Notes: generated by a model from the letters alone, not told the origin. A stretch of 5,607 nucleotides of DNA from Acd1 sp049973945 (GCA_049973945.1 JBMFJH010000035.1:1-5607); one strand, 5' to 3'; shown: positions 1 through 5,508, counted from the first letter of the stretch. Translations and numbers: made by a program.

Positions 1-69
1 GAGAAGGGGGACTAGGTGCTCGCGCGTTGAGGCTAGTGGGAAGCGTGACCCAGAGCGACAGGCATAGGG
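1..69. other. leader-distal flank (trailer), no gene seen
   Basis: This is the sequence beyond the last leader-distal repeat. It is G-rich and contains no recognisable further repeat, even a decayed one, so the array seems to end at position 70. Frame 3 on the + strand is open from the window edge to a TAA at 90-92 inside repeat 1, and frame 2 ends at TAG 65-67. Either could be the tail of a neighbouring gene, but nothing supports a product. No oligo-T stretch on the - strand marks a transcription terminator for the array. Positions 42-51 form one arm of an inverted repeat with sp1. Confidence 0.7.
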
Positions 70-121
70 CTTTCAATTCCATTGGGGATTAACAAGGCGA
101 ATTGGAGGAAAGGGTCACGCT
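42..121. repeat. 10-bp inverted repeat centred on terminal repeat 1
   Basis: AGCGTGACCC at 42-51 in the trailer is the exact reverse complement of GGGTCACGCT at 112-121 within sp1. Each arm is exactly 18 bp from repeat 1 (70-93), so the midpoint of the inverted repeat and of the CRISPR repeat coincide at 81.5. The sequence between arm and repeat is not itself symmetrical. The arms are visible in the sequence; any function is unknown, and it could be chance. Confidence 0.6.
70..93 (-). repeat. degenerate terminal CRISPR repeat (repeat 1, leader-distal end)
   Basis: This repeat differs from the common sequence at two central positions: T instead of A at 83 and G instead of A at 85. The changes create short arms CAAT (74-77) and ATTG (81-84) around TCC, a small stem the normal repeat lacks. 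The 8-bp tag portion (70-77) is intact, so the crRNA tag for sp1 would not be affected. Decay of the repeat farthest from the leader is typical, because new repeats are copied only at the leader end. Confidence 0.95.
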
Positions 122-133
122 AAAGGTAGACAC

Positions 134-157
134 CTTTCAATTCCATAGAGGATTATC
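134..157 (-). repeat. variant CRISPR repeat (repeat 2)
   Basis: One substitution, T for A at position 156, so the + strand copy ends GATTATC rather than GATTAAC. On the - strand this changes the second base of the repeat, far from the crRNA tag. It is the only variant besides repeat 1 and lies directly next to it, forming a gradient of decay (2, 1, 0 substitutions) toward the interior of the array. Confidence 0.95.
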
Positions 158-479
158 CAAGTGAACCTAAAGCTGGCTGGCGTCGAGGGCAACGCGCTTT
201 CAATTCCATAGAGGATTAACACGCCCACCCCTCCCCGCCTGGTCCCGCTAATTTTCGGATATCTTTCAATTCCATAGAGGATTAACCGGCCCAGCTTGGC
301 CACAGCGATTACGCCCTTCCGGATCCCTTTCAATTCCATAGAGGATTAACGTGAAGGTGCTGTGACCGTCCCGCATTCCGACGACGTTAACTTTCAATTC
401 CATAGAGGATTAACAAGACGCCCAGCACCTGGTCTTTCTGTAAAGAGTAGACGATCTTTCAATTCCATAGAGGATTAAC

Positions 480-519
480 TAGTTGCCGCCTTGTTGCCTT
501 CCCTGGCGGCGTAGTGTAA
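480..519. other. sp7, spacer against an ankyrin-repeat coding sequence
   Basis: The reverse strand of this 40-nt spacer reads LHYAAREGNKAAT in frame with no stop. The ankyrin repeat consensus contains G-x-TPLHxAA followed by xxGN, so LHYAAREGN fits it closely. The peptide is short but the motif is distinctive. The target could be an invader gene or a host-like gene carried by one. The crRNA, which is the - strand sequence, would have the same sense as this reading frame, unlike that of sp16. Confidence 0.55.
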
Positions 520-1060
520 CTTTCAATTCCATAGAGGATTAACCGACTACCGCTCACGTGACGACAACGACGACCCCGATCACTTTCAATTCCATAGAGG
601 ATTAACTAACTGGACAAGAAGTCGAGAACATATGGGTCGTTCTTCCTTTCAATTCCATAGAGGATTAACATTACCGTCCCTTTCGGGACGAGAACCGTGC
701 CAGAGTCCAGGGATCTTTCAATTCCATAGAGGATTAACGTTTCTTCGATTGAACAACTGGTGAAAGAAGTATATAACTTTCAATTCCATAGAGGATTAAC
801 CTTCACCGTCGAAGACCTGAAGGACATGGCGAAAACGCTGCTTTCAATTCCATAGAGGATTAACAAGTACAGCTCGGCGCGACGAGCGTTGCCATGCTCG
901 CCTCTGCTTTCAATTCCATAGAGGATTAACTTCATGCGGTCGCTCGGGGCGAAGACATGGGTAAAGCTCACCTTTCAATTCCATAGAGGATTAACAGTAA
1001 GTAGCGGAAAATGTCCTCCGCCACGGGAGAAAAAACCTTTCAATTCCATAGAGGATTAAC

Positions 1061-1098
1061 TATGGCGACAACACGCCGCTTCATCATGCGGCATATAG
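1061..1098. other. sp16, spacer against an ankyrin-repeat coding sequence
   Basis: Frame 1 of this 38-nt spacer reads YGDNTPLHHAAY, containing the ankyrin hallmark TPLHxAA preceded by G-D-N. The alternative frame 2 also opens with ATG (MATTRRFIMRHI), but frame 1 is the one with a recognisable motif. The corresponding codons differ from those of sp7, so the two spacers do not come from the same stretch of DNA; they may target different repeats of one protein or different genes. Confidence 0.6.
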
Positions 1099-1442
1099 CT
1101 TTCAATTCCATAGAGGATTAACTTAGACTATGTGAGGATAAGATACACAAGGATAAAAATTGCTTTCAATTCCATAGAGGATTAACAACACGAGTGTGAA
1201 CAGCGAGAAACCGCCCACGACATCGACTTTCAATTCCATAGAGGATTAACCCGAAAGTAATCTACATCTTTTACGGCGTAACTTGGGGGAGCTTTCAATT
1301 CCATAGAGGATTAACAACTCGTCGTCTATAATAATATTGCTATCACTTTGTAAAACCTTTCAATTCCATAGAGGATTAACCCCTGATAAACAACTACAGG
1401 ATAGACGATGTATTACAACTTTCAATTCCATAGAGGATTAAC

Positions 1443-2762
1443 GAAGGGGTTGACCTTTCGAATGAAGACAGGATGTTCACTTCTTTCAATTCCATAGAGG
1501 ATTAACATTTTTTGTGCATATTTGAAATCATTCACGGGTTGCACAGGCTTTCAATTCCATAGAGGATTAACTCGTCCAACAAGCTTTCTATAAGCAACGA
1601 CTTTCTGTATCTTTCAATTCCATAGAGGATTAACTCAGCCGCTTTCATGGCGAGCCTTATTATGTCCTCAGTTATCTTTCAATTCCATAGAGGATTAACG
1701 TGCTAAGGTCACATACGGCGTGATTAACGTAATCGGAAACTTTCAATTCCATAGAGGATTAACCAGCCACTTCCTAGTTTCTGTATGGATGAGAGAGATG
1801 TCTTTCAATTCCATAGAGGATTAACTGACTACCCCGTACTCGTCCCTTTCGACGAGGATCACTCTCTTTCAATTCCATAGAGGATTAACTGGGCATAGGT
1901 GCCCTGATGGGCTTCATCGGTGATAGTGTCTTTCAATTCCATAGAGGATTAACTTTGCGTGGACGATAGGTAGACCGTTGGAGGCGTGGCACTTTCAATT
2001 CCATAGAGGATTAACAATGAAAAGAAGCAGATAGAAAAGAAAAGTAAGAAGCAAACTTTCAATTCCATAGAGGATTAACAACGCCCTTATCGCCTCCCTA
2101 ATCCTCATGCCGTTTACCAGCCTTTCAATTCCATAGAGGATTAACTAATGAAACAATAAAAATTAAGAAGTCTGAGAAATGGATAGCTTTCAATTCCATA
2201 GAGGATTAACACTCTCGAGAGGAAGGTAAAGAAGCTACAGAAAGAAAACGCTTTCAATTCCATAGAGGATTAACGCTACGCTATCCTGCTGATATCTGCT
2301 GCTGCCCTGGTCGCCTTTCAATTCCATAGAGGATTAACCCAGAAGAGCCAGCGCAGGAGGAGCGTGAGCTTGTCCTCTTCTTTCAATTCCATAGAGGATT
2401 AACCTACCCCCTCACTCGGTATTACGCTTTACGGGCTGGATATTCTTTCAATTCCATAGAGGATTAACTGTAGTCACAGATAGTTTTTTATACTACCTCA
2501 GACTACTCTTTCAATTCCATAGAGGATTAACTTAATCCAACACCACGTAGTGTTACAGTAAGCGACTGGCACTTTCAATTCCATAGAGGATTAACGCCAC
2601 GAGACCGCTGAGGATTAGTGAGGCGAGAGACCTAATCTTTCAATTCCATAGAGGATTAACTGATGACCAGTGGCACCACCGTCAGCATGAACACTAATCT
2701 TTCAATTCCATAGAGGATTAACTTCACCCCGAGCCAGCACACGCTGGACGAGCTCAAGAAGT
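1443..2762. other. spacers sp22-sp42 with likely coding reads
   Basis: sp22 1443 + EGVDLSNEDRMFT; sp23 1507 - PVQPVNDFKYAQK; sp24 1572 - IQKVVAYRKLVGR; sp25 1635 - ITEDIIRLAMKAA; sp26 1700 + AKVTYGVINVIG; sp27 1764 undecided; sp28 1826 + DYPVLVPFDEDHS; sp29 1890 + GIGALMGFIGDS; sp30 1954 + FAWTIGRPLEAW; sp31 2016 + NEKKQIEKKSKKQ; sp32 2080 + NALIASLILMPFTS; sp33 2146 + NETIKIKKSEKWI; sp34 2211 + TLERKVKKLQKEN; sp35 2275 + YAILLISAAALV; sp36 2339 + PEEPAQEERELVL; sp37 2404 + YPLTRYYALRAGY; sp38 2469 + VVTDSFLYYLRL; sp39 2532 undecided; sp40 2596 + ATRPLRISEARDL; sp41 2661 + MTSGTTVSMNTN; sp42 2723 + FTPSQHTLDELKK. sp29, sp32 and sp35 look like membrane-segment coding; sp34 has a coiled-coil pattern. 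From sp26 to sp42 no spacer was called on the - strand. Confidence 0.6.
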
Positions 2763-3740
2763 CTTTCAATTCCATAGAGGATTAACTTCACGAGGAACAT
2801 GTGGTTTTACTACGTCAAGAAGCTGCTTTCAATTCCATAGAGGATTAACCGTTCAGCGAAAAGCTAGTTGAGGGAGTAGCTTACGCCTTCTTTCAATTCC
2901 ATAGAGGATTAACATCAACACCCCGTTCCCTTGGTCGCAAATCGGGTACGTCTTTCAATTCCATAGAGGATTAACGTAAGCGCCATCCAAGGCGTGTTGC
3001 AGGCGACCATACTGACTTTCAATTCCATAGAGGATTAACACAAACATGTCCGCGGGGCTAGTCGTAAACTCCCCAGTTGCTTTCAATTCCATAGAGGATT
3101 AACCTTAGACTTCATTTCCTTAAGCCGAGTTTGGGCCTCTACTTTCAATTCCATAGAGGATTAACGGCGGTTTCGTGGTCACGAGCGGAAAGATCATCTT
3201 GCCGAACTTTCAATTCCATAGAGGATTAACTCGAACATGTGGGTCGGTCGTGTGATAAGCGGAACTCAGATCTTTCAATTCCATAGAGGATTAACGTATG
3301 CCGAACTCCAGCAGGTTGGCTATCAGGGGTGGTCTTTCAATTCCATAGAGGATTAACTTACCGACCATAGTCCAGGTCTCTAATGGCAAGTTAGCGCTTT
3401 CAATTCCATAGAGGATTAACGGTAAGTCCACGAGACGTTGTTTACGTTCTGGTAGTTCTTGCTTTCAATTCCATAGAGGATTAACTTAAAGATTCACGAG
3501 ACGGTACGTTAGTTGTACGCACGGAGCTTTCAATTCCATAGAGGATTAACATCCTCTTCCTCGAGCACTATGCCAACGGCACAGTCTCCACTTTCAATTC
3601 CATAGAGGATTAACTTCACGAGATTTGACCGCGTCTGTTCTTCAGCTGGAGCCTTTCAATTCCATAGAGGATTAACTAAACACGAGCTTGGAATTCCAAA
3701 AATTGGCTTTATTAATCTTTCAATTCCATAGAGGATTAAC

Positions 3741-3781
3741 AGGAAGTTCGGCATGCACGTGATCCTAGCCCACCAGCACGT
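3741..3781. other. sp58, spacer against a VirD4/VirB4/TraG-like ATPase gene
   Basis: Frame 1 reads RKFGMHVILAHQH. In coupling proteins and VirB4/HerA-like ATPases of conjugation systems, the strand after Walker B typically reads R-K-(F/Y)-G-hydrophobic residues-A-(H/T)-Q, which this matches residue for residue. It suggests the array holds immunity against a conjugative plasmid or an integrated conjugative element. The reading is 13 residues long, so the family assignment is an inference. Confidence 0.5.
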
Positions 3782-3868
3782 CTTTCAATTCCATAGAGGA
3801 TTAACCTACGAGTACTACGCTCATCCTTTGCATCGTATAATGATCTTTCAATTCCATAGAGGATTAAC

Positions 3869-3907
3869 CGGGGAGGAGCGGTAGCAGATGGGCGGGCGCG
3901 GCGCGGT
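3869..3907. other. sp60, GC-extreme spacer
   Basis: Of its 39 bases 31 are G or C, far above spacers such as sp17, sp20, sp31 or sp33, which are AT-rich. Both strands have open frames but neither gives a convincing peptide (+ RGGAVADGRARRG, - TAPRPPICYRSSP). It probably derives from a different source replicon than the AT-rich spacers. Confidence 0.7.
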
Positions 3908-4954
3908 CTTTCAATTCCATAGAGGATTAACGAGATCATTGGTTCTAACACAATTTCGCAAACGCTCGGCACCTTTCAATTCCATAGAGGATTAACATTT
4001 TTTCCTTGTGTCCCCAAGGGGTCACGAGAAGGGACTTTCTTTCAATTCCATAGAGGATTAACAGAGGTCTACATACAAAGAGACCCTAAGACGGGAAGGC
4101 CTTTCAATTCCATAGAGGATTAACGTCATAAAAGTGCCGTCTTCGACCGACTTTAAGTCTATATCTTTCAATTCCATAGAGGATTAACTTCGACGTTGCT
4201 TAGCTCGTCGTCTATCGGTTGCGTGCTCTTTCAATTCCATAGAGGATTAACAACTTCGTTGTACTCGTGATTGAGCAATTCGTTCCTTATGCTTTCAATT
4301 CCATAGAGGATTAACAATGCTCATTGTTGCCACAGTCAGCAAACGAAATAATAGCTTTCAATTCCATAGAGGATTAACACGGGTTAGGGGTTCACCAATA
4401 CGATCAGGTCTACGTATTCTTTCAATTCCATAGAGGATTAACGAGATGGAAGGACTGGATTAGGCCGAGGTCGTTCAAGAGACTTTCAATTCCATAGAGG
4501 ATTAACTGTGAGAGGCACCCCGAGGAATGCACGGTTGAAACGACTTTCAATTCCATAGAGGATTAACTCTTCAGGGTCTCCAGTGATAGAGGGGGAGGCT
4601 TGTACCTTTCAATTCCATAGAGGATTAACTACCCTGTATAACCTTACTGCCGTGTCACGATAGCCCGTACTTTCAATTCCATAGAGGATTAACCGAATCG
4701 GAGCTTTTCGGCTTGAGGTCTGGCTCTGGTAACTTTCAATTCCATAGAGGATTAACTCGACCGTCACTAAAAATTACTGCAACACCTTTTTTCTACAAAT
4801 ACTTTCAATTCCATAGAGGATTAACATCTATCAGCAAGTCTACGATCTAACTCTGGAGGAAAAGTCTTTCAATTCCATAGAGGATTAACATCGTCTCTTG
4901 GGAGGGAGTAGTACTCTTCATCTAGGTCACCTTTCAATTCCATAGAGGATTAAC

Positions 4955-5003
4955 CGTACTCGACGACGTCGCGGAAGAACGGGTCGTTGGTCTGCGGGTA
5001 GGG
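4955..5003. other. sp77, unusually long 49-nt spacer
   Basis: This is the longest spacer, 4 nt longer than the next ones and about 9 nt above the mean. The reverse strand reads PYPQTNDPFFRDVVEY with G or C at every third codon position, so it looks like genuine coding DNA from a GC-rich element throughout its length, not a shorter spacer plus junk. No trace of a repeat lies inside it. Confidence 0.8.
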
Positions 5004-5345
5004 CTTTCAATTCCATAGAGGATTAACCGCGGAAAGGGCGACGTCGATACCGAGGCGAAGCTGGGAGCTTTCAATTCCATAGAGGATTAACTCTTCTTTT
5101 TTCCTTCCCTTGTTAACTCCCCAGTTTATCTTTCAATTCCATAGAGGATTAACATGAGCTTTCTTAAGACGGCTCCGATCACATCTTTCTTGACTTTCAA
5201 TTCCATAGAGGATTAACTATCGATGTCCCTGTTGATTACGACAGGGAAACAGAGGTAACTTTCAATTCCATAGAGGATTAACAATCGCCATGCGGGCGTT
5301 CAAGTTCGCTTTGGTCGCTCTCTTTCAATTCCATAGAGGATTAAC

Positions 5346-5385
5346 GGAAACAGCTCCTCTTCGTGGACGAGGCGTGGATATTTTC
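5346..5385. other. sp83, newest spacer, against a VirB4-type ATPase Walker B motif
   Basis: Frame 3 reads KQLLFVDEAWIF. A hydrophobic strand followed by DEAW is the Walker B motif typical of VirB4/TraC conjugation ATPases, with D-E as the metal-binding and catalytic residues. As the spacer next to the leader it should be the last one acquired. Together with sp58 it suggests repeated contact with a conjugative element. The alternative frame 2 (ETAPLRGRGVDIF) is also open but has no recognisable motif. Confidence 0.5.
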
Positions 5386-5409
5386 CTTTCAATTCCATAG
5401 AGGATTAAC
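5386..5409 (-). repeat. leader-proximal CRISPR repeat (repeat 84)
   Basis: This is the repeat bordering the leader and has the common sequence without change. It is the expected template for duplication on spacer acquisition. Its tag-encoding part is 5386-5393. A TATA-like box at 5416-5423 lies so close that a start site about 25 nt downstream would fall inside this repeat, near the tag. Confidence 0.95.
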
Positions 5410-5415
5410 AGCAGG

Positions 5416-5423
5416 TTTATATT
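5416..5423 (-). promoter_or_regulatory. TATA-like box next to the first repeat
   Basis: The - strand reads AATATAAA, preceded by purine-rich GGTAAGGGG, which could act as a BRE. An archaeal start site about 25 nt downstream would lie near 5394, inside repeat 84 and almost at the crRNA tag. This is the best TATA match in the leader, but its nearness to the array is unusual, so the upstream candidate at 5480-5487 must also be considered. Confidence 0.4.
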
Positions 5424-5425
5424 CC

Positions 5426-5447
5426 CCTTACCTTTTCCTTAACTTTT
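5426..5447 (-). repeat. tandem 11-bp imperfect repeat in the leader
   Basis: On the - strand AAAAGTTAAGG (5447-5437) is followed directly by AAAAGGTAAGG (5436-5426), identical at 10 of 11 positions. The 11-bp period is about one helical turn, so both copies would face the same side of the DNA. They lie 17-38 bp from the integration site, directly upstream of the proximal TATA-like box. They could be a binding site for a transcription factor, for the adaptation complex or for a chromatin protein; which one is unknown. Confidence 0.6.
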
Positions 5448-5479
5448 TCTTTGTTACATGTCTAAGAATTAGAAATCGG

Positions 5480-5487
5480 ATAATAAG
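5480..5487 (-). promoter_or_regulatory. alternative TATA-like box in the leader
   Basis: The - strand reads CTTATTAT, preceded by GCGTAAAG. A start site about 25 nt downstream would lie near 5457, giving a leader transcript of roughly 48 nt before repeat 84, close to what is known for Sulfolobus arrays whose transcripts begin in the leader. The match to the TATA consensus is moderate. Confidence 0.4.
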
Positions 5488-5491
5488 CTTT

Positions 5492-5508
5492 ACGCGAACT
5501 ACTCGCGT
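5492..5508. repeat. inverted repeat in the leader
   Basis: ACGCGA (5492-5497) and TCGCGT (5503-5508) are perfect inverted arms around a 5-base centre ACTAC. Its right half (TCGCGTC, 5503-5509) recurs at 5534-5540, 31 bp away, about three helical turns. A dyad of this size is typical of a dimeric regulator site. It lies just upstream of the distal TATA-like box, where an activator could sit. Confidence 0.5.

Larger units (their letters stand above)
94..1418. other. spacers sp1-sp21 with likely coding reads
   Basis: Start, apparent coding strand and in-frame peptide, judged by eye. sp1 94 + GELEERVTLKVD; sp2 158 + QVNLKLAGVEGNA; sp3 221 + TPTPPRLVPLIFGY; sp4 287 - IRKGVIAVAKLG; sp5 351 + EGAVTVPHSDDV; sp6 415 - IVYSLQKDQVLGV; sp7 480 - LHYAAREGNKAAT; sp8 544 undecided; sp9 607 - KNDPYVLDFLSS; sp10 670 + ITVPFGTRTVPESRD; sp11 739 + VSSIEQLVKEVY; sp12 801 + FTVEDLKDMAKTL; sp13 865 - RGEHGNARRAELY; sp14 931 + FMRSLGAKTWVKL; sp15 996 - VFSPVAEDIFRYL; sp16 1061 + YGDNTPLHHAAY; sp17 1123 + LDYVRIRYTRIKI; sp18 1187 + NTSVNSEKPPTTS; sp19 1251 + PKVIYIFYGVTWG; sp20 1316 - VLQSDSNIIIDDE; sp21 1381 + LINNYRIDDVLQ. 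sp7 and sp16 look like ankyrin repeats; sp20 has a Walker B-like hydrophobic run ending DDE. Confidence 0.6.
2787..4100. other. spacers sp43-sp63 with likely coding reads
   Basis: sp43 2787 + FTRNMWFYYVKKL; sp44 2850 + FSEKLVEGVAYA; sp45 2914 + INTPFPWSQIGY; sp46 2976 + VSAIQGVLQATIL; sp47 3040 + TNMSAGLVVNSPV; sp48 3104 - EAQTRLKEMKSK; sp49 3166 + GGFVVTSGKIILP; sp50 3231 + SNMWVGRVISGTQ; sp51 3296 - PPLIANLLEFGI; sp52 3358 + LPTIVQVSNGKLA; sp53 3421 undecided (+ GKSTRRCLRSGSS or - QELPERKQRLVDL); sp54 3486 + KDSRDGTLVVRTE; sp55 3551 + ILFLEHYANGTVS; sp56 3615 + FTRFDRVCSSAG; sp57 3677 + KHELGIPKIGFIN; sp58 3741 + RKFGMHVILAHQH; sp59 3806 + YEYYAHPLHRIM; sp60 3869 undecided, extremely GC-rich; sp61 3932 + EIIGSNTISQTLG; sp62 3997 + IFSLCPQGVTRRDF; sp63 4063 + EVYIQRDPKTGR. 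sp58 resembles a conserved strand of conjugation ATPases. Confidence 0.6.
4125..5385. other. spacers sp64-sp83 with likely coding reads (leader-proximal, newest)
   Basis: sp64 4125 + VIKVPSSTDFKSI; sp65 4189 - STQPIDDELSNVE; sp66 4252 + NFVVLVIEQFVPY; sp67 4316 undecided; sp68 4379 + GLGVHQYDQVYV; sp69 4443 + RWKDWIRPRSFKR; sp70 4507 + CERHPEECTVET (37 nt, the shortest); sp71 4568 - YKPPPLSLETLK; sp72 4630 - TGYRDTAVRLYRV; sp73 4694 undecided; sp74 4757 + STVTKNYCNTFFLQI (45 nt); sp75 4826 + IYQQVYDLTLEEK; sp76 4890 - DLDEEYYSLPRDD; sp77 4955 - PYPQTNDPFFRDVVEY (49 nt, the longest); sp78 5028 + RGKGDVDTEAKLG; sp79 5092 - INWGVNKGRKKE; sp80 5154 + MSFLKTAPITSFL; sp81 5218 + IDVPVDYDRETEV; sp82 5283 undecided; sp83 5346 + KQLLFVDEAWIF. 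These should be the most recent acquisitions, given that addition occurs at the leader. Confidence 0.6.
70..5409 (-). CRISPR. CRISPR array, 84 repeats and 83 spacers, Sulfolobales-type repeat
   Basis: The array is a store of invader-derived spacers transcribed as one precursor and cut into crRNAs. Each repeat is 24 bp, beginning CTTTCAATTCC and ending GGATTAAC on the + strand. The 83 spacers have lengths 37 (1), 38 (13), 39 (13), 40 (30), 41 (19), 42 (4), 45 (2) and 49 (1), mean about 40. On the - strand the repeat ends ATTGAAAG, the known 8-nt 5' tag of mature crenarchaeal crRNAs, so transcription is taken as right to left. Repeat decay at the left end and an AT-rich leader at the right end support this. 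The repeat is only weakly palindromic, as is usual for Sulfolobales arrays served by type I-A and III effectors. No cas genes lie in the window, so the subtype cannot be read here. No two spacers are identical. The array is certain; the taxonomic assignment is an inference. Confidence 0.99.

Noticed and set aside
3..92. Open frame from the left window edge ending at TAA in repeat 1, possibly the tail of a neighbouring gene
   Set aside because: Only 29 codons, no recognisable motif, and it would end within a CRISPR repeat; cannot be supported.
115..339. Minus-strand open frame of 74 codons
   Set aside because: It crosses several repeats, each translated as the recurring peptide LILYGIE; it arises because 24-bp repeats keep the frame and some spacers lack stops. 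Not a gene.
780..971. Minus-strand open frame of 63 codons
   Set aside because: Same repeat-derived artefact, with LILYGIE recurring at each repeat.
1722..1728. GATTAAC inside sp26, resembling the repeat end
   Set aside because: Only 7 bases match and the spacer has a normal 40-nt length; chance, not a repeat remnant.
2723..2825. Adjacent spacers sp42 and sp43 both begin TTCAC and end with TCAAGAAG near the end
   Set aside because: The rest of the two sequences does not align and their peptides differ; probably coincidence of common codons.
3421..3461. GKST in one frame of sp53, suggesting a Walker A motif
   Set aside because: The following residues do not fit a P-loop ATPase, no glycine-rich lead is present in the short read, and the other strand reads equally well as coding (QELPERKQRLVDL).
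3736..3972. Minus-strand open frame of 78 codons
   Set aside because: Spans four repeats and their spacers; repeat translation only.
4036..4042. CTTT duplication at the junction of sp62 and its next repeat
   Set aside because: Could be a slippage event explaining the 42-nt spacer, but three other 42-nt spacers lack it; too little evidence.
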